A stretch of 13,242 nt of DNA from SFDP01 sp051653625. Lineage in GTDB: Bacteria > Bacillota > Clostridia > Lachnospirales > Lachnospiraceae. Shown one piece after another: positions 1 to 6,503 of the stretch. Position numbers and translations under genes: made by a program. The notes below the pieces were generated by a model. It was not told the origin of the DNA. It was given only the letters and a program-made list of their open reading frames with translations, and searched no databases. Numbering within the stretch: position 1 is the first letter of the stretch; every line of letters begins with the position of its first letter. The stretch covers positions 1 through 13,242 of the forward strand of contig JBOFWM010000054.1 of NCBI GenBank assembly GCA_051653625.1. The letters run 5' to 3'.

Positions 1-462
1 AATGATTTAGCTTCTCAAACAAATTTACTTGCATTAAATGCATCTATTGAAGCTGCAAGAGCAGGAGAAATGGGAAAAGGATTTGCCGTTGTTGCAACTG
101 AAGTAGGAAATTTAGCAAATCAAAGTGCTATGGCAGCACAAAATACAACTCAATTAATTGCAAATTCACTTCAAGCAGTTGAAAAAGGAAAAAAATTAGT
201 AGATATCACTGCGGAAAAATTAGAACAATCAGAAATTGGTGCAGAAAATCTTGTAAATGATATTGGTAATATTTCACAAGCATCAAGCGAACAAGCAGAT
301 GCTCTTGAACAAGTATCCGACTCAATATCACAAATTGCTGCTGTTGTAGAGGAAAATACAGCAATGTCAGAAGTAAGTTCAGCAAGTAGTCAAGAAATAG
401 CAAATCAAGCAAAAACTTTGAATGAAATGTTAAAACAATTTAAAGTAAAAGGCGATATGTAA
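1..462 (+). CDS. Methyl-accepting chemotaxis protein, C-terminal signalling domain (5'-truncated)
   Basis: The reading frame is open from base 1, so the start and the sensor/membrane part lie outside the window; about 153 residues remain. The first codons already read the MCP signalling hairpin tip (QTNLLALNASIEAARAGE, then GKGFAVVA.EV..LA..S), the segment that contacts CheA and CheW. The rest is the descending coiled-coil arm, with heptad-like Ala/Gln/Ser-rich repeats, the usual VEENTA segment and a short tail ending in FKVKGDM. No C-terminal CheR-docking pentapeptide is visible. The protein would form part of a chemoreceptor array that feeds the CheA kinase; the ligand cannot be told because the sensor is missing. 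The gene ends 17 bp before a strong hairpin terminator and is convergent with apbE. The family call is secure. Confidence 0.95.
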   Translation, partial: NDLASQTNLLALNASIEAARAGEMGKGFAVVATEVGNLANQSAMAAQNTTQLIANSLQAVEKGKKLVDITAEKLEQSEIGAENLVNDIGNISQASSEQADALEQVSDSISQIAAVVEENTAMSEVSSASSQEIANQAKTLNEMLKQFKVKGDM

Positions 463-478
463 TCGCTTATAAATATAT

Positions 479-517
479 AAAAAAGAAGGATGCTTTTTTG
501 AAGCATTCTTCTTTTTT
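479..517. terminator. Bidirectional rho-independent terminator between MCP and apbE
   Basis: AAGAAGGATGCTT (483-495) pairs with AAGCATTCTTCTT (501-513) through 13 base pairs including one G-U, around a 5-nt loop. The helix can extend outward by A-T pairs to about 479/517. A T-run follows the right arm on the plus strand, and the A-run before the left arm gives a U-run on the minus strand. It can therefore stop both convergent genes. Its right edge overlaps the apbE stop codon. Confidence 0.88.
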
Positions 518-1541
518 ATATAAATTCTAGATTATAAAGTTGTTCAAAATCTTTTGTATAACGATAACTACCATCTTTTAAAATAAAAAAGGCATCTACA
601 TGGTCAAGAGACTCTAAAAGAGTAAGTGCATCAGTACTACCAAGTAATAAGCAAATCGTACTTAGTGCATCGGCATCAGTAGAAGAATCGCAAACAATTG
701 TAATCGATAAAATATCATTATCCACAGGATAACCAGTATGAGGATTAAGAATATGATGATAAAGCGTATCATTATATGTAAAACTACGTTCATATATTCC
801 GGAAGATACCACTGTTTTATCCAAAATATTAATAGTTGCAATGGAATTTGTGGCGTTTGAGAACGGGTTTCTAATACCAACGGTAAACGGAACATCTTTT
901 TCTTTTTCACCAATACATAACACATTACCACCTAAATTAATGATAGCACTTGTTACACCTTCGGATATAAAATATTCTTTTATTTTATCCGCAATATATC
1001 CTTTTGCAATACCGCCGAGATCTATTCCCATTCCAGCTTTGGCAAATTGAATGGTCCCATCTTTTAATAGAACATCATTGAAATCAGAATGTGCAATTGC
1101 ATTTTTAATATCTTCATCTAATGGGAGTTGTGGATTAGAATCTGTAAAATTCCAAATCGAAGTAAGTGGCATTAAATAAGGTGAAAAATATCCATTAGAG
1201 ATATCATAATAGTGGTGAGAGATTGTAAGTATCTCATTTAATTCTTTTGAAATCAAAAAGGGAGTGAAGGGAGTATATTCATTGTTTGTCTTATAAACTT
1301 CACTTTCTGTATTAGTTCTTGAAAAGAGCAGTTCATATGTATCACAAAGTTCCATTGCATGTTCTAAAAGAGCTTGATTTGTAGAATCATATATTTGTAT
1401 ACTTACAAAGGTATTTAATTTAAAGCTAGTAATGGAAATTGGCTCTAAAGAAGGTTTAGCGTTTTGCTTGAAAATAAAAAAAATAATTGTAAAAAGTAAA
1501 ATAAGTAGTACAATTAGTCTGTACATAAATAGTTTTTTCAT
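516..1541 (-). CDS. apbE: FAD:protein FMN transferase (ApbE family), membrane-anchored
   Basis: ApbE enzymes cleave FAD and attach FMN through a phosphoester bond to Thr/Ser of exported or membrane flavoproteins such as Rnf/Nqr subunits and FMN-binding-domain proteins; the reaction is outside the membrane and needs a divalent metal. Using the ATG at 1541 (341 aa), residues 7-24 are one hydrophobic anchor with no lipobox Cys. Family motifs follow in order: DLGGIAKG (174-181), INLGGN (201-206), HHILNPHTGYP (262-272) and TDADALST (288-295), the last holding metal-binding Asp/Thr positions. The usual N-terminal M-G/N-T motif reads LNT here. An in-frame ATG at 1550 exists, but it abuts the ribosome-binding site; the ATG at 1541 has AAAGG nine bases upstream and is preferred. 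The gene diverges from the NusG-II/Gx pair, which suggests a shared envelope redox role. No target protein is encoded in the window. Confidence 0.92.
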   Translation of the reverse strand: MKKLFMYRLIVLLILLFTIIFFIFKQNAKPSLEPISITSFKLNTFVSIQIYDSTNQALLEHAMELCDTYELLFSRTNTESEVYKTNNEYTPFTPFLISKELNEILTISHHYYDISNGYFSPYLMPLTSIWNFTDSNPQLPLDEDIKNAIAHSDFNDVLLKDGTIQFAKAGMGIDLGGIAKGYIADKIKEYFISEGVTSAIINLGGNVLCIGEKEKDVPFTVGIRNPFSNATNSIATINILDKTVVSSGIYERSFTYNDTLYHHILNPHTGYPVDNDILSITIVCDSSTDADALSTICLLLGSTDALTLLESLDHVDAFFILKDGSYRYTKDFEQLYNLEFI

Positions 1542-1564
1542 AAGTGTCATCCTTTCGTACGTAT

Positions 1565-1593
1565 AGTTTAGGGAACAATAAAAACTTTGTCAA
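1565..1593 (-). promoter_or_regulatory. Probable sigma-A promoter of apbE
   Basis: Read on the minus strand, a perfect -35 box TTGACA (1593-1588) is followed after 17 bp by TAAACT (1570-1565), which matches the -10 consensus at four of six positions. Transcription would start near 1558, giving a very short leader that still includes the AAAGG ribosome-binding site at 1551-1555. The -35 box lies in the region just upstream of the divergent NusG-II gene. Confidence 0.65.
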
Positions 1594-1622
1594 GGATGCA
1601 AAGGAAGGGAGATACATATTTG

Positions 1623-1946
1623 ATGAAAAGAAAAGAAATCTATTTAATCGCAGTTTGTTTGATTATTGCAGTAGGTATTTTAATTGTACAAAGAAAACAA
1701 GAGTATACAAATAAAAAAGTAATAATAGAGGTTGGCGGAAAATTCTATAACGAATATAAAATAGAAGAGGAACAGGTGATTGTAATAGAGGATACAAATG
1801 AAGTTGCAATAGAAGAAGGTTTTGTTTTTATGAAATCGTCAACATGTAGAGATCAAATATGTGTAAACCAAGGAAAGATTTATGAAGGATATGAAACAAT
1901 CATCTGCCTTCCGAATCAAGTGGTAATACGTATTGAAGCAGATTAA
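1623..1946 (+). CDS. NusG domain II-containing membrane-anchored protein (EetA-like)
   Basis: A 107-residue protein with one N-terminal transmembrane or signal-anchor helix (about residues 6-23) and an exported small beta domain. The domain shows the NusG_II (Lin0431-like) pattern: STCRDQICVNQGKI, then IICLPNQVVIRI near the C-terminus. Cys75, Cys80 and Cys95 sit at the usual conserved positions of this extracytoplasmic family; despite the name it is not the transcription factor NusG. I chose the ATG at 1623, preceded by GGGAG 11 bases upstream and leading straight into a KRK-plus-hydrophobic anchor. A longer frame from TTG 1587 or ATG 1596 would add a charged tail and has poorer spacing. The Gx-type gene follows 17 bp later, and this pairing, often near apbE or Rnf genes, is typical of Clostridia and Listeria. 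Its exact biochemical role is not established. Confidence 0.82.
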   Translation: MKRKEIYLIAVCLIIAVGILIVQRKQEYTNKKVIIEVGGKFYNEYKIEEEQVIVIEDTNEVAIEEGFVFMKSSTCRDQICVNQGKIYEGYETIICLPNQVVIRIEAD

Positions 1947-1963
1947 ATATTGGAAGGAAAAGC

Positions 1964-2452
1964 ATGAATAAAAAAATAGCATTGTTAGGAATAATGGTTT
2001 CACTTTCTCTTATTTTAAGTTATATTGAACTATTGATTCCAGTTTTTATTACAATTCCAGGAATGAAAATAGGGCTTGCGAATCTTGTAGTTGTATTTCT
2101 TTTATATACCTATGGAGGAAAGGATGCAGGTTTCGTTTCTATGATTCGTGTTATTGTAATTGGATTTTTATGGGGAAACTTATCTATGATGATGTATAGT
2201 TTAGCAGGTGCAGCAAGTAGTATCATAGCAATGATACTTTTAAAAAAATATACCCAATCAAGTATGATGTTTGTAAGTATAGTGGGAGCAATTTTCCATA
2301 ATATTGGACAATTGCTTGTTGCATATTTTGTATTGCACTCAATCGCGGTATTCTATTATATGCCAATGTTACTTTTTGCAGCTGTTTTAACGGGACTGTT
2401 TATAGGTATAGTAGCAAATAAAATGAGATATCATCTTTCAAAAATCATGTAA
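1964..2452 (+). CDS. Gx transporter family / 'heptaprenyl diphosphate synthase component I' membrane protein (EetB-like)
   Basis: A 162-residue, very hydrophobic protein with about five membrane helices. An early Pro/Gly-rich segment (FITIPGMKIGLANLVVV, about residues 28-44) is characteristic of the Hpre_diP_synt_I / Gx-transporter family, which resembles ECF-type substrate-binding membrane subunits. A clear ribosome-binding site (GGAAGG, 1952-1957) lies six bases before the ATG, 17 bp after the NusG-II gene, so the two are almost certainly co-transcribed. The common database name 'heptaprenyl diphosphate synthase component I' is probably misleading: no prenyl-synthase Asp-rich motif is present. 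The pairing with a NusG-II protein and with apbE points to flavin or quinone-linked electron transfer at the membrane, but substrate and mechanism are unknown. No terminator is evident after the stop codon. Confidence 0.82.
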   Translation: MNKKIALLGIMVSLSLILSYIELLIPVFITIPGMKIGLANLVVVFLLYTYGGKDAGFVSMIRVIVIGFLWGNLSMMMYSLAGAASSIIAMILLKKYTQSSMMFVSIVGAIFHNIGQLLVAYFVLHSIAVFYYMPMLLFAAVLTGLFIGIVANKMRYHLSKIM

Positions 2453-2460
2453 TAAATCTA

Positions 2461-2490
2461 TTGACGAAGTATTCGAACCTTTGGTAAACT
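2461..2490 (+). promoter_or_regulatory. Possible sigma-A promoter of the FNT channel gene (and alaS)
   Basis: TTGACG (2461-2466) is separated by 18 bp from TAAACT (2485-2490). The -35 matches five of six consensus bases and the -10 four of six. It lies about 65 bp before the channel gene in a 101-bp gap with no visible terminator, so read-through from the Gx gene is also possible. An imperfect palindrome covers the predicted start site (see the separate entry). Confidence 0.5.
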
Positions 2491-2495
2491 ACTAG

Positions 2496-2509
2496 AGTTG
2501 TTAACAGCT
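2496..2509. promoter_or_regulatory. Imperfect palindrome over the predicted FNT transcription start
   Basis: AGTTGTTAACAGCT is a 14-bp inverted repeat with a perfect TGTTAACA core (2499-2506); only the pair at the third position from each end does not match. It sits 6-19 bp downstream of the candidate -10 box, where a repressor could block initiation. The core contains a TTGTTAA-like half site, but no second half with Rex-type spacing is present. The regulator is unknown and a chance palindrome is quite possible. Confidence 0.25.
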
Positions 2510-2553
2510 TATTTTTAGATAAGTATTGAAATATTTACAGGTGGGAGAAGATT

Positions 2554-3378
2554 ATGAAAAGTTATGAAGAAATTGTTGACGGCTATATTGAATTAGGGGT
2601 TAAAAAAACCAAATATAGTTTTAAAAAAATTGTTTTAATGGGAATTATTGCAGGTGCATTTGTTGCACTTGGTGCTGCTAGTAGTAATGCAGCAACACAT
2701 GGAATTAGTGACATTGGAATAGCAAAGACAGTTGCGGGTGCCATTTTCCCGGTAGGTCTTCTTATGATTATCTTCTTAGGAGCAGAATTATTTACCGGAG
2801 ATACCATGATGTTTATGGGATATATGGACAAAAGATTTCAAGCAAGAAAAATGATAAAAGCATTAATTTTAATTTACTTTAGTAATTTTATAGGAGCAGT
2901 AATTATTGCAACATTAGTAAGTTTTAGTGGACAATTAGATTATTCACATGGATTGCTTGGTGCATATACAATTAAGTTAGCATACAACAAAGTAAATTTA
3001 GACTTTGCGACAGCTTTTACATCTGGAATATTGTGTAATATTCTAGTTTGTGCAGCAATGCTTATGGCGTCAGCAGCAAAAGGATCAATTGGTAAAATTT
3101 TTAGTACATTCTTTCCAATTTTTGCATTTATTATTGGAGGATATGAGCATTGTATTGCAAACATGTTTTATATACCAGCAGGCATCTGGGCCTCTTTAAA
3201 TAGTAGCTATGTTGAGCTTGCAATGGAGAATTATGGTTTGACAGCAGAAAAATTAGCACATTTAAATGTTGGTGGATTTTTACTTAATAATTTAATTCCA
3301 GTAACACTTGGAAACCTTGTTGGTGGAATTATTTGTGTTTCAATTCCACTATATATTATCAATAAAAAATCACATTAA
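2554..3378 (+). CDS. Formate/nitrite transporter family (FNT) channel
   Basis: A 274-residue integral membrane protein of normal FNT length, with six predicted helices. It belongs to the pentameric FocA/NirC/HSC group that passes small monovalent anions (formate, nitrite, hydrosulfide). Visible signatures are AELFTGD (77-83), the broken-helix loop region; GILCNILVC (158-166); and GYEHCIANMFYIP (196-208), carrying the conserved pore histidine (His199) that relays a proton to the anion. The EHC variant and the Gly-Asp after ELFT differ from E. coli FocA (EHS, ELFTS), so the substrate cannot be set by eye; formate is likely in a fermenter, and nitrite or hydrosulfide is possible. The ribosome-binding site is GTGGGAG, about six bases before the ATG. 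The gene ends 16 bp before alaS, so the two are probably co-transcribed. No nitrite reductase or pyruvate formate-lyase gene is nearby. Confidence 0.9.
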   Translation: MKSYEEIVDGYIELGVKKTKYSFKKIVLMGIIAGAFVALGAASSNAATHGISDIGIAKTVAGAIFPVGLLMIIFLGAELFTGDTMMFMGYMDKRFQARKMIKALILIYFSNFIGAVIIATLVSFSGQLDYSHGLLGAYTIKLAYNKVNLDFATAFTSGILCNILVCAAMLMASAAKGSIGKIFSTFFPIFAFIIGGYEHCIANMFYIPAGIWASLNSSYVELAMENYGLTAEKLAHLNVGGFLLNNLIPVTLGNLVGGIICVSIPLYIINKKSH

Positions 3379-3394
3379 TCATGGAGGAAAATAG

Positions 3395-6049
3395 ATGAAG
3401 GCATATGGAGTAAATGAATTAAGAAAAATGTATCTTGACTTTTTTGAGTCAAAAGATCATTTAGTAAAAAATAGCTATTCATTAGTACCACATAATGATA
3501 AAAGTTTATTATTAGTAAATGCTGGGATGGCACCTTTGAAACCATATTTTACTGGACAAGAAATACCACCAAGAAATCGTATGACAACTTGCCAAAAGTG
3601 TGTACGTACAGGCGATATTGAAAATGTTGGAAAAACAGCACGTCATTTAACATTCTTTGAAATGTTGGGAAATTTTTCATTTGGAGACTATTTTAAAGAA
3701 GAAGCAATTGAATGGAGTTGGGAATTCTTAACAAAAGTAATTGGGATGGATGAAGAAAGACTATATCCTTCCATCTATTTTGAAGATGATGAAGCATTTG
3801 AAATTTGGAATAAAAAAATTGGAATTCCAGCAGAAAAAATTACTAGATTTTATAGAGATGAAAATGGAAAATGCGACAACTTCTGGGAGCATGGTGCTGG
3901 GCCTTGTGGACCATGTTCGGAAATATATTATGATAGAGGCGTTCAATATGGTTGTGGTAGCCCAGATTGTAAAGTAGGGTGTGAGTGTGATCGCTTTATC
4001 GAAGTATGGAATAATGTATTTACACAATATGATGGAGATGGCAACGGGAATTATGAAGAATTGGCAAGTAAAAATATTGATACAGGAATGGGACTTGAAC
4101 GTTTAGCTGTTGTAGTTCAAGATGTAGATTCTGTTTTTGATATTGATACAATGAAAGCAATTCGTGATAAAATTTGTGAATTATCAAATGTTGTATATAA
4201 AAGTAATGAGATAAAAGATATTTCCATTCGTCTTATTACAGATCATATTCGTTCAGCAACATTTCTTATCTCAGATGGTGTAATGCCTACAAATGAGGGA
4301 CGTGGATATGTTCTTAGACGTTTGATTCGTCGTGCGGCAAGACATGGTAGATTGTTAGGAATAACAGGGGCATTTTTAGCAACATTAAGTGAAACTGTGA
4401 TCGAAGAATCGAAAGATGGATACGAAGAATTAGAGACAAAACGTGACTTTATTTTAAAAGTTCTTTCTCAAGAAGAAAGTAAATTCGATAAAACCATCGA
4501 TCAGGGACTTGCAATTTTAGGTGAAATGCAAGAGAAAATGAAAGTAGAAAATAAAACAGTCTTAGCAGGAGAAGATGCGTTTAAATTATACGATACGTAC
4601 GGGTTCCCTATTGATTTGACAGAAGAAATTTTAGAAGAAAATAAGTTTACACTTGATATGGTTGGATTTGAAAAAGCCATGGAAGAGCAAAAAAATAAGG
4701 CACGTAGTGCAAGAAAAACAACTAATTATATGGGTGCAGATACGACTATTTATGAATCTATTGATCCAACTATCACATCTACTTTTGTTGGATATGATAA
4801 ATTGCAACATGATGCAACGATTCTTGTTCTTGCAACAGAAGATGAATTAGTAGAATCTTTAGAAGCAGGAGAAGTAGGAACTATTTTTGTAGATGAAACA
4901 CCTTTTTATGCCACAATGGGTGGTCAATTAGGAGATAAGGGTGTAATTTATACAGAAACAAGTGAATTTGTTGTAACAGAAACAGTAAAACTTCTTGGTG
5001 GTAAAATTGGACATATTGGAGAAGTTACAAAAGGAGTGTTATCTGTTTCAGATAAAGTGACTTGTAAAGTCGATGAAAAACTACGTACTTCAATTTGTAA
5101 AAATCATAGTGCAACACATCTTGTTCAAAAAGCACTTAGAACAGTACTTGGAAATCATGTAGAACAAGCTGGTTCTATGGTAGATGGAGATAGACTTCGT
5201 TTTGACTTTAGCCATTTTGAAGCATTAACAAAAGAAGAAATTAAACAGGTAGAAGCATTAGTTGCACAACAAATTGAAAAAAGTGCAGAAGTTGTTACGA
5301 AAGAGATGAGTATTGAAGAAGCAAAAAATGCAGGAGCTATGGCATTGTTTGGTGAAAAATACGGGGAAACGGTTCGTGTTGTTACAATGGGTGATTTTTC
5401 TGTTGAATTATGTGGTGGTACTCATGTTTCAAACACTAGCAATATAGGAGCATTTAAGATTATTTCAGAAAATGGGGTAGCAGCAGGGGTTCGTCGTATT
5501 GAAGCCTTAACAGGAAATGCGGTATTTGCTTATTATAATGAATTAGAATCTTTAGTAGAAGAGGTTACAAAAACATTAAAAACAACACAAGCAAATATGA
5601 TTCCTAGAATCGAGCAACTTTTAAGTGAGTTAAAAACAACACAAAGTGAAAATGAATCACTAAAAAGTAAAATGGCAAAAGAAGCATTAGGAGATGTATT
5701 AGATCAAGTACAAGTAATTAAGGATGTTAAATTACTTGCAACAAGTGTATCAGGTGTTGATATGAATGGGCTTAGAGAGTTAGGGGATCAATTAAAAGAA
5801 AAATTAGGTGAAGGTGTAGTTGTTCTTGCATCTGATTTTGATGGTAAAGTAAACCTTATTGCAATGGCGACAAATGTAGCGCAAGAAAAGGGTGCTCATG
5901 CTGGAAATTTGATAAAAGGAATTGCTTCTATCGTTGGTGGAGGCGGCGGTGGACGCCCAAATATGGCACAAGCCGGTGGAAAAAATCCAGAAAATATCAA
6001 AGAAGCAATTGATAAAGTACAAGAGGTACTTAACGATCAACTAAAATAG
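3395..6049 (+). CDS. alaS: Alanyl-tRNA synthetase
   Basis: A full-length 884-residue cytoplasmic class II synthetase that charges tRNA-Ala and edits Ser/Gly mischarging. The aminoacylation core is at the N-terminus: the motif 2 region has TCQKCVRTGDIENVG.T.RH (about 65-84) then FFEMLGNFSFGDYF (87-100). GPCGPCSEIYYD (169-180) is followed by the Cys-rich insert common in Firmicute AlaRS, and motif 3 is IDTGMGLERLA (228-238). The editing domain carries the zinc site His571-x3-His575 (NHSATHL) and Cys673-x3-His677 (CGGTH). A coiled segment leads to the C-Ala domain with a glycine run (GGGGGGRP, near 848-855). GGAGG lies seven bases before the ATG. The 16-bp gap to the FNT gene implies co-transcription. 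No T-box leader is seen upstream, unlike many Firmicute alaS genes. No strong hairpin follows the stop. Confidence 0.98.
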   Translation: MKAYGVNELRKMYLDFFESKDHLVKNSYSLVPHNDKSLLLVNAGMAPLKPYFTGQEIPPRNRMTTCQKCVRTGDIENVGKTARHLTFFEMLGNFSFGDYFKEEAIEWSWEFLTKVIGMDEERLYPSIYFEDDEAFEIWNKKIGIPAEKITRFYRDENGKCDNFWEHGAGPCGPCSEIYYDRGVQYGCGSPDCKVGCECDRFIEVWNNVFTQYDGDGNGNYEELASKNIDTGMGLERLAVVVQDVDSVFDIDTMKAIRDKICELSNVVYKSNEIKDISIRLITDHIRSATFLISDGVMPTNEGRGYVLRRLIRRAARHGRLLGITGAFLATLSETVIEESKDGYEELETKRDFILKVLSQEESKFDKTIDQGLAILGEMQEKMKVENKTVLAGEDAFKLYDTYGFPIDLTEEILEENKFTLDMVGFEKAMEEQKNKARSARKTTNYMGADTTIYESIDPTITSTFVGYDKLQHDATILVLATEDELVESLEAGEVGTIFVDETPFYATMGGQLGDKGVIYTETSEFVVTETVKLLGGKIGHIGEVTKGVLSVSDKVTCKVDEKLRTSICKNHSATHLVQKALRTVLGNHVEQAGSMVDGDRLRFDFSHFEALTKEEIKQVEALVAQQIEKSAEVVTKEMSIEEAKNAGAMALFGEKYGETVRVVTMGDFSVELCGGTHVSNTSNIGAFKIISENGVAAGVRRIEALTGNAVFAYYNELESLVEEVTKTLKTTQANMIPRIEQLLSELKTTQSENESLKSKMAKEALGDVLDQVQVIKDVKLLATSVSGVDMNGLRELGDQLKEKLGEGVVVLASDFDGKVNLIAMATNVAQEKGAHAGNLIKGIASIVGGGGGGRPNMAQAGGKNPENIKEAIDKVQEVLNDQLK

Positions 6050-6084
6050 TTATAAAAATAAATGGTAAAAATATAAAAAAAGAG

Positions 6085-6112
6085 TTGACGAATCATGAAA
6101 CTTTGTTATAAT
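6085..6112 (+). promoter_or_regulatory. Sigma-A promoter of rpsU
   Basis: TTGACG (6085-6090), a 16-bp spacer, then a perfect TATAAT (6107-6112). This is the best promoter in the window. Transcription should begin around 6117-6120, leaving a leader of nearly 80 nt before the rpsU start codon. Confidence 0.82.
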
Positions 6113-6144
6113 ATTAGTTGTGCATGTGAAAGTGCTTAAAAAAA

Positions 6145-6188
6145 CCCAAATCAGTCATGTTACTAGGAAGGGACTGAAGGGAGGTCAG
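6145..6188 (+). promoter_or_regulatory. rpsU 5' leader with two mutually exclusive hairpins around the ribosome-binding site
   Basis: TCAGTC (6151-6156) can pair perfectly with GACTGA (6172-6177). Outside it, CCC (6145-6147) can pair with GGG (6179-6181) across a small bulge, hiding part of the Shine-Dalgarno sequence GGGAGGT (6179-6185). Alternatively CTGA (6174-6177) pairs with TCAG (6185-6188) and presents AGGGAGG in a 7-nt loop. The two helices share CTGA and cannot coexist. Read by eye only; no folding energy was computed and conservation is unknown. It does not match a ribosomal-protein leader that I recognise. Confidence 0.35.
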
Positions 6189-6196
6189 GGTGTAGA

Positions 6197-6373
6197 ATGT
6201 CAAACGTAATCGTAAAAGAAAACGAGACTTTAGATAGCGCGCTACGTCGTTTTAAAAGAAGTTGTGCTAAGGCTGGAATTCAACAAGAGATTCGTAAAAG
6301 AGAACATTATGAAAAGCCAAGCGTAAGACGTAAGAAAAAATCTGAAGCAGCAAGAAAACGTAAATATAACTAA
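6197..6373 (+). CDS. rpsU: Small ribosomal subunit protein bS21
   Basis: A 58-codon gene, a normal length for bS21. The product begins MSNVIVKENETLDSALRRF, continues with the basic helix KRSCAKAGIQQEIRKREHYEKPS, and ends in an Arg/Lys-rich tail (VRRKKKSEAARKRKYN). This is the family from end to end. bS21 sits on the 30S platform near the 3' end of 16S rRNA and helps mRNA recognition during initiation. The ribosome-binding site GGAGGT (6180-6185) lies 11 bases before the ATG, slightly long. The gene has its own promoter about 85-110 bp upstream and a hairpin terminator right behind it, so it is probably mainly monocistronic. The usual clostridial neighbour, a GatB/YqeY-like gene, is absent. 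Confidence 0.97.
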   Translation: MSNVIVKENETLDSALRRFKRSCAKAGIQQEIRKREHYEKPSVRRKKKSEAARKRKYN

Positions 6374-6378
6374 AAATT

Positions 6379-6408
6379 ATGGTCCTTGGCAGTTGTCAAG
6401 GACCATTT
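6379..6408 (+). terminator. Rho-independent terminator of rpsU
   Basis: ATGGTCCTTG (6379-6388) pairs perfectly with CAAGGACCAT (6397-6406), and the stem can continue inward by G-U and C-G to an AGTT tetraloop (6391-6394). It starts five bases after the rpsU stop codon. The T-tract is short (three T's, then GCGTGT), so some read-through into dacF is possible. Confidence 0.7.
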
Positions 6409-6503
6409 GCGTGTAAAAATTAAAAAAAATAAGGGACAAAGTATATTTTTGTGTAAAAAACATAGACTTAGAGTAAGAAATTATAGAATGGTAAGAAGCA
6501 AAT

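Noticed and set aside
841..1050. Plus-strand open frame antisense to apbE
   Set aside because: It mirrors the conserved ApbE coding sequence, lacks a ribosome-binding site and resembles no known protein; similar antisense frames inside the FNT, alaS, phosphoesterase and scpB genes were dismissed for the same reasons.
1964..2452. True heptaprenyl diphosphate synthase component I
   Set aside because: The protein is a multi-helix membrane protein without prenyl-synthase motifs and with no partner synthase gene nearby; the name is inherited annotation for the Gx/EetB-like family.
2498..2515. Rex (NADH/NAD sensor) operator upstream of the FNT gene
   Set aside because: TTGTTAA is present, but the opposing half after a 4-bp spacer (TTATTTT) matches the expected TTAACAA at only three of seven bases.
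2453..2553. Possible alanine T-box riboswitch (AGGTGGGAG resembles part of the T-box sequence)
   Set aside because: It is the ribosome-binding site of the FNT gene. There is no GGTACCGCG core, no specifier stem and no antiterminator, and the gap is too short for a T-box leader.
6050..6084. Terminator after alaS
   Set aside because: The stretch is A/T-rich with no inverted repeat able to form a stable stem, so alaS transcription probably continues into rpsU and stops at 6379-6408.
6157..6177. Six-codon upstream frame (MLLGRD) in the rpsU leader, ending beside the ribosome-binding site
   Set aside because: No ribosome-binding site precedes its ATG, and such short frames are expected by chance. 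Kept only as a remote alternative for leader control.
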